Shown: positions 37,496 to 47,434, numbered from the stretch's first letter. The stretch is 64,000 nucleotides of DNA from Ferrimicrobium acidiphilum DSM 19497 (GCF_000949255.1 NZ_JXUW01000010.1:1-64000); one strand, 5' to 3'. Program-made: numbers and translations. The notes: a model not told the origin generated them from the letters alone.

Positions 37496-39268
37496 ATGTC
37501 AACCACAAAGGCACTCCTGCTCTCTGCAAGAATGGGTGGCGGCCACAACGGGGTAGCCCGAGTCGTTTCTGAGGAACTCGCTAGCTACGGGATCGAATGC
37601 GAGACTCGTGATTTTCTTGATGCCTCGCCTCGTATGGGACGCATCCTTGAGCGTGGCTTCAAGCTCGAGGTGGAGCGAGCCCCATGGGCCTATCAGCTCG
37701 AGTTCTGGTTATGGAACGGATTCACACCTATTGTCACCTTCACACGTCGAGTGCTCCAGGCATTTTTTCAGCGCGGCGTGGCTCGTTGGATCGAAGACAT
37801 AGATCCTGACATAATCATTGCACTCCATCCCTTCAGTGCCCAACTGCTAGGCCAGATGCGCCACCAACGCAATCCTGTGGTCTCTAATCGACCAATCGCA
37901 ACCTTTCTCACTGACTATTCAGTTCACCCTCTCTGGGTGCATCCAGACGTTGATCTCCATCTTTGTGTCTCTGAGACGGCGGCTGTGCAGGCTCGCACTC
38001 GCGCGGGTGCCTCCGGAGAGATAGTGGTCACCGGACCCTTCGTTGACCCCAAGTTCTTTAGCCACGTCGACAGACAAGCGGCGCGGGAGGCGCTATCGAT
38101 TCCGAACGATCGCTTCGTAGCACTGATCGTCTCGGGGTCATGGGGAGTTGGTGATATAGCCGAGACCTTTCAGCTCCTGGCGAGCAACGATGAATTCTTC
38201 CCCGTCGCGCTCTGTGGACACAACCGCGATCTTCAAGTTCAACTCGCAAACGATACACGTGGGTTAGCTGTTGGCTGGACAGACGATGTTCGTCTCTACA
38301 TGGCAGCTGCTGATGTCGTGATCCAAAACGCCGGAGGACTTACCTCGCTAGAGGCGATGGCGGCAGAGCGCCCTGTGATCTCCTACCGCCCTATCGCGGG
38401 TCATGGACGTGAAAATGTAGCCGCGATGGAGTCAGCTGGGGCCACCGTATGGTGCCACGACAAGAACGAACTAGTTGAACAGGTGCGAAGCCTGAGCAAC
38501 GAGCCGTCTGAACAGGTAAACAAGCAGCTCGGCCAGTTCCAACCCGCTCCCCACCAGCCGATCCTAGAGCTTTTACACGAAGCTCGCTTGACACAGACAA
38601 CGCGTCGGGGAGTGTGGGCTCTTCGCCTCACGCGCACTGCGGCGATGTTGATCGCCCTTTTCGTGATGGCCAACCTGGTCTCAGGAGTGATCGGCTATCA
38701 CGGCCTGAACCTGACCAAGACCGCCAGCAAATCAAACTATGTCTATCTCTCCGTCCGGCTCTCATCACAGCAGCTCGCGAATCCAAAGATCGATAGATTG
38801 GCGACAAGCTCTGGCATCGGGGTTGTTGTTACTGGTCAGCAAGCCATCTCGGATCCAAACGCGGTCCGCTACGCCTACCATCAGGGTGTCGAGGTGATCA
38901 ACGGCGGGACTGGCACCTCCTCGGACTTTAACTTCATACTCCCAGAGAACGACTTATCTACGGGGCGAGCCGATCTCGCACACGCCCTTGGGGTGCAGGT
39001 GAACGCCTATCTTCCTCAAAACACAATGAATGCCTTTGATCTTGCGTGGGCTTCACTCCACCACCAAACCATCATCCCGGCTCGCATTATTTCACACCGC
39101 TTCAACATCAATCCTAACCCGGGGGCGATTCTGGAGCTGAATCTCACCAGCATGTCGATCACTCACGCTGCTAAGGTCATCGAGGCTGAGATAACACATC
39201 TTGGCAGGAAGCACCTCATCCTGGCACCGTTTGCAACTCTCCACGCTACGAGCGCGGTACGCGCATGA
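37496..39268 (+). CDS. MGDG-synthase-type glycosyltransferase with extracytoplasmic C-terminal domain
   Basis: 590-residue two-part protein. Residues about 5-365 are a GT-B transferase of the MGDG synthase/MurG-like group: SARMGGGHNGVAR (lipid-acceptor glycine loop), a FLTDYSVHPLWVHPDVD region, and the nucleotide-sugar site QNAGGLTSLEAMAAERPVI. A membrane helix follows (AAMLIALFVMANLVSGVIGY, about 385). The remaining ~190 residues lie outside and show the strand order and ending of a NodB-like deacetylase (a PNPGAILELN stretch near the end) without the catalytic Asp/His motifs. TAGGAT lies 8 nt before the ATG with no ribosome site. The stop overlaps the deacetylase gene (ATGA). The transferase call is firm; the domain call is inference. 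Confidence 0.8.
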   Translation: MSTTKALLLSARMGGGHNGVARVVSEELASYGIECETRDFLDASPRMGRILERGFKLEVERAPWAYQLEFWLWNGFTPIVTFTRRVLQAFFQRGVARWIEDIDPDIIIALHPFSAQLLGQMRHQRNPVVSNRPIATFLTDYSVHPLWVHPDVDLHLCVSETAAVQARTRAGASGEIVVTGPFVDPKFFSHVDRQAAREALSIPNDRFVALIVSGSWGVGDIAETFQLLASNDEFFPVALCGHNRDLQVQLANDTRGLAVGWTDDVRLYMAAADVVIQNAGGLTSLEAMAAERPVISYRPIAGHGRENVAAMESAGATVWCHDKNELVEQVRSLSNEPSEQVNKQLGQFQPAPHQPILELLHEARLTQTTRRGVWALRLTRTAAMLIALFVMANLVSGVIGYHGLNLTKTASKSNYVYLSVRLSSQQLANPKIDRLATSSGIGVVVTGQQAISDPNAVRYAYHQGVEVINGGTGTSSDFNFILPENDLSTGRADLAHALGVQVNAYLPQNTMNAFDLAWASLHHQTIIPARIISHRFNINPNPGAILELNLTSMSITHAAKVIEAEITHLGRKHLILAPFATLHATSAVRA

Positions 39269-39978
39269 AGACCACTACAGCGGCTGCCGCGGCGGTCGGT
39301 GCTAAGCTCACGATCCACATCGGATCCTTCCTGACCCACACCTGGATACTTGCACCAATTAGCGCGCCCTGGCTCCTCGGCTTTGGCCATCCACAATCGG
39401 TTGCCCTAACATTTGACGACGGGCCCGACCCGATCTCGACTCCACTCATACTCGACATCCTCGATCTCAACCAGGTCAAGGCGACCTTCTTCGTACTTGG
39501 AGAGATGGTCGATCGCCAACCGGAACTCACCCGCGAAATTATCGAGCGAGGACACGAACTCGGGACTCACGGGTATTGGCACAAGAACCATCTCTGGCGC
39601 AGCGCTAGAAGCATCCGCTACGATCTTGCACGAGCGATCGAGTCAATCGAAACCGCCACCGGCACTCGACCAACATGGTATCGGCCGCCGTATGGGATCA
39701 TAACGAGAGCCGATCTGGTCGCTGCCCACGCCGAAGGACTCCGGCTGATCCTCTGGGGAACATGGGGCAGAGACTGGCGCCGCCAAGCATCATCAGTCTC
39801 GGTGATGGCCGACATACGATCTAGATTCCGCCCTGGAGTCACCATCCTCCTGCATGACTCTGACTGTACCTCATATCCTGGATCATTCCAGGCAACACTC
39901 GCAGCTCTCCCTCAGCTCGTTGACCTAGTCAACTCGCAGCAGCTACGCTTCGCCACCCTCTCCAACCACGGGGTCTGA
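39265..39978 (+). CDS. Polysaccharide deacetylase (NodB fold)
   Basis: Predicted exported or membrane-anchored N-deacetylase of 237 aa. It has an N-terminal hydrophobic stretch, then the catalytic motif LTFDDGPDPIST (base Asp and metal Asp), the metal-binding His pair in THGYWHKNH, the RPPYG motif, and TILLHDSD near the C-terminus with the final His. All NodB motifs are intact, so it should be active on N-acetylated sugar. It is translationally coupled (4-nt overlap) to the glycosyltransferase gene, so the two probably build or trim the same glycolipid or surface glycan. Its 3' end overlaps the convergent AI-2E gene by 36 nt. Confidence 0.88.
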   Translation: MKTTTAAAAAVGAKLTIHIGSFLTHTWILAPISAPWLLGFGHPQSVALTFDDGPDPISTPLILDILDLNQVKATFFVLGEMVDRQPELTREIIERGHELGTHGYWHKNHLWRSARSIRYDLARAIESIETATGTRPTWYRPPYGIITRADLVAAHAEGLRLILWGTWGRDWRRQASSVSVMADIRSRFRPGVTILLHDSDCTSYPGSFQATLAALPQLVDLVNSQQLRFATLSNHGV

Positions 39979-41043
39979 ATACTTCGGATTTAGCTTGGAA
40001 CGCATCCAAGGAGCGATCAGTCGACGTGCTAAAACCTGGACGCCACTTGCGATAGGTATTGCTACCAGCGCACCTGGCACCCCCGCTAACTGTGCGCCTA
40101 TCAGTACGGCCAGTAATATCCACAGCGGATTAAGTTGCACGGTCCTCGAAAGCACCACTGGATTGAGTAGATGGTTCTCGATCTGCTGATAGACCAGAAA
40201 CACCACTAGAAGAATGAGTGCTGGGACTAAGCCATGAAGGAGTGCTAGCCCAACGGCAGGGATGCCTGCCAAGAGACCACCGACAAGCGGAATTAGATCC
40301 ACCAGCCCAACCCACACCGCCACCAACAGCGCGAATGGCAACCCTAGTGAGCGAAATGCGACATACACCACCACGCCAGCGATGATCGAAGTTGCGAGAT
40401 TACCTAGCACGTAACCACTGACAGCAACTGCAGTCTCATGAAGAGCGCTACGCAAATTCTTGCCACTGCCACTAGGCAACAGACCCACAGCCACGTCTAT
40501 GCCGCGCGGTCCCTCGAGCGAAAAAAACACCGTCAGCATAGCGGTGATAACCACGTCAGTCAAAAACGACAATACACCCTTCGCTGCGAGCAGCGCTGGC
40601 CCGACCGCAGTGCCAGCAAACTTGGCGATCCCTTGGGCAGAAAGATTCAGATAGTGCTCAATATGGAACTTGGTTAACAGTGACACGAGCCGAGTTTTCT
40701 TGTGGGTCACAGTGCGAATCAACGCTGGTAGATCATTGGCGAGTCGAATACCAGCCGAGTAAAGTGGGACACTAAAAATCAATAGAATACCGACTAGCAC
40801 CGCAGCAGCCACAAAGACAGTGAGCGCTACTGCCGCACCTCTTGGAAAGCGCAGACGCATCAAAAGCTTGACCAGGGGTTCGACAATGATAGCCCCAACG
40901 ATTGCAACAAGCACCTCTATAGCGAGATGCTGCATGTACATTACAAAGGCAAGCGCCAATACAATCCCAAGGAGACCAACCTCTGCGAGGAAGATCTGTT
41001 TGCCGAGACCAGCATATCGACTGGCAGTCTCACCGGCCCCCAT
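39943..41043 (-). CDS. AI-2E/PerM-family membrane protein
   Basis: 366-residue membrane protein of the AI-2E transporter/PerM family (UPF0118). There are seven to eight helices, with the family's long periplasmic loop in the first half. The C-terminal half carries VWVGLVDLIPLVGGLLAGIPAVGLAL and VYQQIENHLLNPVVLSRTVQLNPLWILLAVLIG, both diagnostic. Some members act as autoinducer-2 exporters or Na+/H+ antiporters; which applies here is unknown. It is convergent with the deacetylase gene. Confidence 0.9.
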   Translation of the reverse strand: MGAGETASRYAGLGKQIFLAEVGLLGIVLALAFVMYMQHLAIEVLVAIVGAIIVEPLVKLLMRLRFPRGAAVALTVFVAAAVLVGILLIFSVPLYSAGIRLANDLPALIRTVTHKKTRLVSLLTKFHIEHYLNLSAQGIAKFAGTAVGPALLAAKGVLSFLTDVVITAMLTVFFSLEGPRGIDVAVGLLPSGSGKNLRSALHETAVAVSGYVLGNLATSIIAGVVVYVAFRSLGLPFALLVAVWVGLVDLIPLVGGLLAGIPAVGLALLHGLVPALILLVVFLVYQQIENHLLNPVVLSRTVQLNPLWILLAVLIGAQLAGVPGALVAIPIASGVQVLARRLIAPWMRSKLNPKYSDPVVGEGGEA

Positions 41044-41290
41044 GCGTCCCCACTCTCAATTCCATCATGGCAACCACAACCCGGCACCTCAAATTTTCCA
41101 TCAACTATGACAGCATGACCTTAGTAGTCGATCCTCATTGAAGTGGTAACGTCAATAGCCTCCAACCGAAACGCGCAGCACATCTACCGCTCACGACTCC
41201 AGAACGTAAAGGCCCACCTTAGCCCTTCTAGTAGAGATTATTGACGCCAACAACCACCTCTTTATCGCTTTGTTCAACTAAGGTGAAGAT

Positions 41291-42454
41291 GTGAGCACTT
41301 GGCGGTCCAAGAGCGGCGACGGTCGCCGCAACACCTCCCACCGCCTCCCTTCTGATCAGTCGCGAGAGGTTATAACAGGGACCCGACGCAGCCTCAGCAA
41401 GCTTGTTCGCCACTTCGCAATCCGGGGAATATGGGGGTTTGCGATTCTTCTGGTAGTCGAATACCTGGTGATCCCCCAGATCGCTGGAGCAAGAAAAACT
41501 CTCCATCTACTCAGCCAAGCCAATTATTGGCTGATCCCCCTGGCGATTGTGGCCGAGGCGCTATCGCTCTTCTCTTACGCCAAGTTAACATCTGCCGTTC
41601 TCCCACAGCCACAACCGTCGCTAAAGTCATTGGCCAAGGTTGACCTTTCCGGACTGGCGGTATCGCATGTTTTGCCTGGCGGTACCGCAAGTGGCGCTGG
41701 GCTAACGGTACGCCTTCTCAATGGTCTCGGTGTTCGTGGTACGGATGCGGGGGTAGCACTCGCCACTCAGGGAATAGGCTCTGCCGTCGTGCTAAACGTC
41801 ATCCTCTGGCTAGCACTCATAATCTCGCTACCGCTATTCGGTTTCAACACCCTCTACCTAATCGTCGCTGCTCTTGGAATCGTCCTTATGGCCCTCGTGA
41901 TAGCGCTAGTGCTGACACTGACACGTGGCAATCAACGCCTGGTGGATCTGGTAGATAAGATCATCGGAAAAATCCCATTCCTTAACCGCATCCAGTCTCC
42001 GCTACACGCCGGTATCATCCGAGCTGGTGAACGGATCCGTGCTCTCGTCGGAGATCGGGTGCTTCTAAAAAAGGCCGTTACCTGGGCAGCATGCAACTGG
42101 CTCTTCGATGCACTGAGCCTCTGGATTATGCTGCTAGCGTTTGGTTCTGTCGTTAACCCTGACGCGCTACTAGTAAGTTATGGGATCGCAAACGTCGCGG
42201 CGGCAATCCCTATTACCCCAGGGGGACTTGGTGTAGTCGAGGGAATCATGATCCCATTGATCACCGGCTTTGGAACAACTAGAGGCATAGCCATACTCGG
42301 CGTCCTTTCGTATCGGCTGTTCAATTTCTGGATACCAATCCCGGTTGGAGTGGGAACCTATGTCTCGCTCAAGTTAAGCCGAGGAGAGGAGATCACTATG
42401 GAACTCGATCGACTTGACTCTCCACCAGATGAAGAGGATGGCTCGAAAGACTAA
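41291..42454 (+). CDS. Flippase-like YbhN/UPF0104 membrane protein
   Basis: 387-residue protein of the lysylphosphatidylglycerol synthase transmembrane/YbhN family. It has about eight helices, with SHVLPGGTASGAGLTVRLL in the second third and AAIPITPGGLGVVEGIMIPLI near the C-terminus, both family hallmarks. Members move or use lipid-linked substrates; some sit next to glycosyltransferases as glycolipid flippases, which would fit the nearby transferase-deacetylase pair. It starts at a GTG at 41291 with AAGGTGA just upstream. It stands alone on this strand. Confidence 0.85.
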   Translation: MSTWRSKSGDGRRNTSHRLPSDQSREVITGTRRSLSKLVRHFAIRGIWGFAILLVVEYLVIPQIAGARKTLHLLSQANYWLIPLAIVAEALSLFSYAKLTSAVLPQPQPSLKSLAKVDLSGLAVSHVLPGGTASGAGLTVRLLNGLGVRGTDAGVALATQGIGSAVVLNVILWLALIISLPLFGFNTLYLIVAALGIVLMALVIALVLTLTRGNQRLVDLVDKIIGKIPFLNRIQSPLHAGIIRAGERIRALVGDRVLLKKAVTWAACNWLFDALSLWIMLLAFGSVVNPDALLVSYGIANVAAAIPITPGGLGVVEGIMIPLITGFGTTRGIAILGVLSYRLFNFWIPIPVGVGTYVSLKLSRGEEITMELDRLDSPPDEEDGSKD

Positions 42455-42656
42455 ACCATCCTGCACTCAAATACCCTATCTTGAACGCGATTTTCCGAAG
42501 CGCGGCTCGGGCGCCGGACTCAAAGCACCTCTGCCCGCCCCAGACCTACAAGCAGAAGCGAGTAACACTCGATACGAGGGTCCCAAACCATGCGAGCCCA
42601 AGCATGCGACCCCAGCGATGCAACCATCGCGGGTAGGCCGACACCAACTTTACATA

Positions 42657-44093
42657 CTATTTATTGCGTTGCTGTTGTACGATGATGTGAGTTGGCAAAC
42701 CCTGTGCAACCTCAGCAGCCTCAGGATACATCTCCGAGAGCGTCGGATGGGGATGAATGGTGAGCGCCAAATCATCGATGGTTGCACCGAGTTCAATCGC
42801 GAGCACGGCCTCGCTGATTAGATTCGAGGCGTCTATCCCGACGATATGCACACCAAGGAGCCGCCTGCTGTCCGCCAGAGCTATGAGCTTCACCTCGCCT
42901 ACCGACGCACCAAGAACAATCGCTCGCCCGTTGGCACGATAGGGAAACTTGGCGACTAGGACGTTGTCAGGATAACGCGAGCGCGCCTCCTGCTCACCCA
43001 GGCCAGCGACGGCCACCTCTGGTTCAGCAAAGATTACAGCGGGTATTACGGTGGCGTCGTTGCCCGCTTGTTGTCCAGCGGCAACCTCTGCAGCCACTTT
43101 GGCCTCGTAGTAGGCCTTATGAGCGAGCATGGGGCCAGGCACGATATCACCAATGGCAAAGACATGCGCATTTGAGGTTCGCATCTGGTCATCGACCTCG
43201 ACACGATAATCGGAACCAATGGTAATGCCAGCCATCGCCAGCCCCAGATCATCATCCAAGTTTGGCACCCGCCCAACCAGCACGGCGACCGCGTTTCCAC
43301 GAATCTCCTCTGTAAGTTCACCGTTCGTGATCTCCACCACGACGGAGTCCCCTACGGTCTTCATGCCATGAACCTCAACACCAGTCCGCACCTCAACACC
43401 CATCTCCCTCAGGACGGTTCGAAGTGTTCGCTGGATCTCTGGTTCTACACCCATCACAATCTCTGGAGCCATCTCAAGAATCGTCACCTTGGTGCCAAGT
43501 CGTGCGTGTGCGCTACCAAGCTCGACGCCGATATAACCACCGCCAATGATGATCAGATCCCGACGGATGACTGGAGTGAAAAGAAGGTCGGTCGAGTCCA
43601 AGACCCGCTGGTGATCGACGGTGAAACCATCGAGCTCACGGGGTGAAGATCCAGTCGCCAAGATACAGTCCTTGAACTTTATCCTGCTCGTCTCGTGACT
43701 CGCGCGAATGCGAACCTCGTTGGGGCCCACGAAACTGGCCTCACCCTCGACAATCTCAACCTCCGCGGCCTTGAGTAACTGTCTCACACCGGAGGTGAGA
43801 CGTTCTACACTGCCTGTGACCGTCTGCGAAAGAACAATCGGGTCGATGTGGGCGTCCTCAGTAACTACCCCCTTCTTCGAGAGACTATCAAGCTCGTGAA
43901 AGCGACTCGACAACTCTATAAGTGCCTTGGAAGGTATGCAACCAACATTGAGACAGACCCCACCGATATTCTCTCGTTCAACTAAGGTAACCGACCGACC
44001 CAGCTGCGAGGCTCGAATAGCCGCGCTGTAGCCACCCGGACCGCCGCCAATAACGAGGAGATCCGCCTGTTCGGTAAACTCGCCGACTACCAC
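42657..44093 (-). CDS. lpd: Dihydrolipoyl dehydrogenase (E3)
   Basis: Flavoprotein that reoxidises the lipoyl arm of 2-oxoacid dehydrogenase complexes. The FAD motif is LVIGGGPGGYSAA at residues 13-25, the redox disulfide is C47/C52 in GGVCLNVGCIPSKAL, the NAD motif is IIGGGYIGVELGSA, and the C-terminal His/Glu motif lies in IHPHPTLSEMYPEAA. It is 478 aa and complete. It starts at a GTG immediately after the E2 stop with no gap, and is last gene of the E1alpha-E1beta-E2-E3 operon. Confidence 0.96.
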   Translation of the reverse strand: MVVGEFTEQADLLVIGGGPGGYSAAIRASQLGRSVTLVERENIGGVCLNVGCIPSKALIELSSRFHELDSLSKKGVVTEDAHIDPIVLSQTVTGSVERLTSGVRQLLKAAEVEIVEGEASFVGPNEVRIRASHETSRIKFKDCILATGSSPRELDGFTVDHQRVLDSTDLLFTPVIRRDLIIIGGGYIGVELGSAHARLGTKVTILEMAPEIVMGVEPEIQRTLRTVLREMGVEVRTGVEVHGMKTVGDSVVVEITNGELTEEIRGNAVAVLVGRVPNLDDDLGLAMAGITIGSDYRVEVDDQMRTSNAHVFAIGDIVPGPMLAHKAYYEAKVAAEVAAGQQAGNDATVIPAVIFAEPEVAVAGLGEQEARSRYPDNVLVAKFPYRANGRAIVLGASVGEVKLIALADSRRLLGVHIVGIDASNLISEAVLAIELGATIDDLALTIHPHPTLSEMYPEAAEVAQGLPTHIIVQQQRNK

Positions 44094-45374
44094 CTACTTC
44101 ATCTCCATCATCAACCGCACCGGATCGCTCAGTAGAGATATGATGCGCATCAAAAATCTGGAGGCGTATCCACCATCGATAATCCGATGATCGAAGGTGA
44201 GCGAAAGCGTCATCTGGTCGCCAACCCCTACGGTCCCATCATCGAGGACGACTGGACGCTTGCGAATAGGCCCAACACCAAGGATGCCGACCTCTGGGTA
44301 GTTGATGATCGGGGTGGCATAGACTCCACCAATGGTTCCGTAGTTAGTGATTGTAAACGTTGAACCCGTCAACTCTCCAGACGTCAGCGTGTGCGCCCTC
44401 GCACCTTCAATCAGATGCCCAAGCTCCCGTGATACCTGTATCAAAGACTTTTCGGCCACAGATCGAAGTACCGGCACCATCAACCCCTGAGGGTCGTCAA
44501 CCGCAAATCCGAGATGCACGTCAGTGTAGGTAACGATCTCACCAGCCTCCTCATCGAGTCGGCCGTTGAGATCGGGGAACTGCTCCAAAACTCCGGCTAC
44601 TGCCTTGGCTATCAGAGGAAGATAGCTAATTCGCTCGGGCTCAAGACGCTCATTCATATCGCGGCGCAGAGCCACCAAAGCAGCAACGTTCGCCTCCTCA
44701 AAGACCGAAACCTGCACGGCATGTGACCATGAGCGAGCCATATTCTCGGCAATCCGCTTCCGGATTCCGACCAATGGGCGCCGCTGTTCCTTTGCAGCCT
44801 CAACCGACGTGCTAGCTATGACCTGCTGATTAACCGATGACCCCTCTCCGGGTTCTGAAAAATCATCCTGGGTGGGTGCCGAGACCCTCTGACCTCCACC
44901 GCTAGCCACTCTCCTGAGATCCTCAGCGAGCACGCGACCATCGGGACCAGTTCCTTCAACGAAATTGATATCGAGCCCGAGCTCACGTGCCAACCGACGC
45001 ACAGCTGGGGTCGCGAGCGCACGCTCTCGCGAACTCTCAGCAACTGCGATCGGCCTATTGGGTGCAACAGTGGCCGCCTTCTGGGTGGGTGCAGCTGCAG
45101 TAGGAGTCACCTCACGCTCTGGTCTTGGCCCAGCCTGATCGGTCGAGAAGGCGACAACGACCTCGCCAACCTTGACGGTATCTCCCTCATGGAACAGAAC
45201 CTTGTCAATCGAACCCGAGACTGGGGCCCCGATTGTCACGACGGCCTTATCGGTCTCAACATCCAGCAAGGGCTCATCGCGCTTGACTTCATCGCCCTCT
45301 TGACTGTACCACTTCACGATCTGAGCCTCGTGTAGACCCTCGCCTACATCGGGAAACTTCCACTCCACAGTCAA
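44094..45374 (-). CDS. 2-oxoacid dehydrogenase acyltransferase (E2)
   Basis: Core of the complex. There is one N-terminal lipoyl domain with lipoyl-lysine K43 in ETDKAVV, an Ala/Pro-rich linker, a peripheral subunit-binding domain (ATPAVRRLARELGLD), and the catalytic domain (from about 195) ending in LSLTFDHRIIDGGYASRFL with the catalytic His. It is 426 aa. A single lipoyl domain and the paired E1alpha/E1beta genes fit pyruvate or branched-chain oxoacid dehydrogenase; which one cannot be settled from sequence alone. Confidence 0.95.
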   Translation of the reverse strand: MTVEWKFPDVGEGLHEAQIVKWYSQEGDEVKRDEPLLDVETDKAVVTIGAPVSGSIDKVLFHEGDTVKVGEVVVAFSTDQAGPRPEREVTPTAAAPTQKAATVAPNRPIAVAESSRERALATPAVRRLARELGLDINFVEGTGPDGRVLAEDLRRVASGGGQRVSAPTQDDFSEPGEGSSVNQQVIASTSVEAAKEQRRPLVGIRKRIAENMARSWSHAVQVSVFEEANVAALVALRRDMNERLEPERISYLPLIAKAVAGVLEQFPDLNGRLDEEAGEIVTYTDVHLGFAVDDPQGLMVPVLRSVAEKSLIQVSRELGHLIEGARAHTLTSGELTGSTFTITNYGTIGGVYATPIINYPEVGILGVGPIRKRPVVLDDGTVGVGDQMTLSLTFDHRIIDGGYASRFLMRIISLLSDPVRLMMEMK

Positions 45375-45381
45375 TTACTCC

Positions 45382-46362
45382 TTAAAATCGCACTGATGCC
45401 AAAGCAGCTGTAATCACTTGCGAGGTATCTGGCAACCAAAGATCCTCAAACATAGTCATCGGATACGGTGTGTCGTACCCGGTGACTCGGAGCACAGGTG
45501 CCTCCAAGTAAAGGAAGGCCTTCTCCTGGATCACAGCCGCAAGCTCTCCCCCAAAGCCTGAGGTTCTAACGGCCTCATGGACTACTACAGCTCGCTGTGT
45601 CTTTTGCACTGAGGCAACCAGTGTCGCCTCGTCGAGTGGGGTCAGGGTCCTTAGATCAATCACCTCTGGAGAGACGTCATACTGGGCCACCAGCTCGTCA
45701 GCGGCAGCGAGGATGAGGGCCATCGATGGTCCCCAACCGATCAAGGTCACATCGGTACCCTCGCGAACGACATTCGCCTTCCCAAGTGGAATGCGATAAG
45801 CCTCCTCGGGTACCTCATCTCGAAAAGCACGATACAGCCGCATTGGCTCAAGGAACAAGACCGGATCTGGGTCGTCGATAGCGCTCAGCAGGAGCCCCTT
45901 GGCATCGTAGGGGTTCGAGGGAGTGACAACTTTAATACCCGGAGTATGCGTGAAAAGCGCCTCAAGCGAGTCCGAGTGGATCTCCGGAGCCTTCACTCCT
46001 CCGCCAAAAGGTGCTCGAATAACCATAGGGGCGCCATAGCGGCCGAGGGAACGGAAACGAACCCTCGCCGCCTGCGAGGCGATCTGGTCCATCGTCTCGT
46101 AGATAAAGCCAAAAAATTGAATCTCGGCAACCGGCTTCATCCCAGCCATCGCTAACCCTACCGAAGTGCCGACGATTCCCGACTCGGCGAGCGGGGTGTC
46201 GATCACTCGCTCACCACCGAACTTCTCGAAAAGTCCATCGGTGATCCTAAAGACGCCTCCATCCTTGCCGACATCCTCGCCAAGTATGATGACGGCAGGA
46301 TCCTCGGCCAAAGCAGAATCTAGAGCCTGATTAAGTGCCTGTGCAATCGTCAACTTCGCCAT
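45382..46362 (-). CDS. pdhB: 2-oxoacid dehydrogenase E1 component, beta subunit
   Basis: ThDP-dependent E1 beta subunit, 326 aa. Motifs: LGEDVGKDGGVFRITDGL, DTPLAESGIVGTSVGLAMAG, and GPSMALILAAADEL with EVIDLRTLTPLD. A longer frame exists, but the ATG at 46362 sits directly after the E1alpha stop (TGAGATG) and begins the conserved MAKLTIAQALNQAL. It works as an alpha2-beta2 tetramer with the product of the adjacent upstream gene. Substrate pyruvate is the default reading; a branched-chain oxoacid is the alternative. Confidence 0.93.
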   Translation of the reverse strand: MAKLTIAQALNQALDSALAEDPAVIILGEDVGKDGGVFRITDGLFEKFGGERVIDTPLAESGIVGTSVGLAMAGMKPVAEIQFFGFIYETMDQIASQAARVRFRSLGRYGAPMVIRAPFGGGVKAPEIHSDSLEALFTHTPGIKVVTPSNPYDAKGLLLSAIDDPDPVLFLEPMRLYRAFRDEVPEEAYRIPLGKANVVREGTDVTLIGWGPSMALILAAADELVAQYDVSPEVIDLRTLTPLDEATLVASVQKTQRAVVVHEAVRTSGFGGELAAVIQEKAFLYLEAPVLRVTGYDTPYPMTMFEDLWLPDTSQVITAALASVRF

Positions 46363-46363
46363 C

Positions 46364-47434
46364 TCAGGCCCCCATCTCTTTGACTCGGGCCTCAAACTGG
46401 GCACGCTGGGAAGCTAGGCCCGCAGGGACCTCTGCATAGACATTGTCAAAAAGAACGAGAGGGGAGATATCAAGAGCCTCATGAAACGTGGCTAATATCT
46501 CCTCGACCTTACGTTCCGACTCCACATCAATGGCAACGACATCGTCATCACTCAGCTCACCCTGGTCGCGTAGCCAGGCCTCAAGCCGGAGCAAAGGATC
46601 GCGACGGATCCAAAGATCCTCCTCTTCGGAGGCTCGGTACTTTCCAGGATCATCCGCGGTCGTGTGCGCACCCAGTCTATAGGTCACTGCCTCAACCAAG
46701 AACGGCCCCTCACCAGCGCGAACGCGCCCAGTTAACTCGTGCATTAGGTTGGCGACCGCGATATAGTCGTTGCCGTCAACTCGGTATCCCTCAATCCCAT
46801 AGGCGACCGAGCGCTGTGCGATCGTCTCAGCATGCATCTGCCGTGAGAGTGGTACAGATATCGCCCATTGGTTGTTCTCACAAAAGAAAATTAGCGGCAC
46901 CTCTAGAACCGAAGCGAAGTTCATAGCCTCATGAAAATCTCCCTGCGACGTCGCTCCGTCACCGAAGGTGACTACTGTTGCCGCCGCTTCGTGACGCAGC
47001 TTGGTAGCCCACGCAACCCCAACACCATGGAGAGTCTGCGCAGCTATTACCACCTGCGCCGGCAAGACTTGCTCGCCAACCGGGATGTCTCCAAGACTCG
47101 GATGACCCTTAGAGAAGAACAGGCCGTGCTCCAACGGGACTCCACGCAGATAGCTCGCCGCCCAGTCTCGATAGGTGGGAACGAGCCAGTCGTGCTGGTT
47201 CAGCGCAGCCACGGCCCCCATCTGGGCAGCCTCTTGCCCCTTGAATGGCGCATAAGTCCCGATCACGCCTTGGCGCTGGAGATTCCAAGCGCGCTCATCG
47301 AACCTTCGTAAAAAGCGCATGGTCTCATAGGTTTCTTTTATATCAGCCACCGATAGGACTCCCAGCTCACCAACGAGCTTGCCCTCCTCATCGAGCCGCT
47401 GTATCAACGGAAACATCTCCATACCATCGGTCAC
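46364..47434 (-). CDS. pdhA: 2-oxoacid dehydrogenase E1 component, alpha subunit
   Basis: ThDP-binding E1 alpha subunit, about 356 aa. The ThDP/Mg motif GDGATSQGDFHEAMNFA leads to ENNQWAISVP, and TYRLGAHTTADDP is also visible. The frame is open from an ATG at 47470, but a GTG at 47434 has AAGGGGGTGG 6 nt upstream, a far better ribosome site, so I use it. It is the first gene of the four-gene complex operon. The region upstream (47435-47633) holds a likely promoter. Confidence 0.93.
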   Translation of the reverse strand: MTDGMEMFPLIQRLDEEGKLVGELGVLSVADIKETYETMRFLRRFDERAWNLQRQGVIGTYAPFKGQEAAQMGAVAALNQHDWLVPTYRDWAASYLRGVPLEHGLFFSKGHPSLGDIPVGEQVLPAQVVIAAQTLHGVGVAWATKLRHEAAATVVTFGDGATSQGDFHEAMNFASVLEVPLIFFCENNQWAISVPLSRQMHAETIAQRSVAYGIEGYRVDGNDYIAVANLMHELTGRVRAGEGPFLVEAVTYRLGAHTTADDPGKYRASEEEDLWIRRDPLLRLEAWLRDQGELSDDDVVAIDVESERKVEEILATFHEALDISPLVLFDNVYAEVPAGLASQRAQFEARVKEMGA

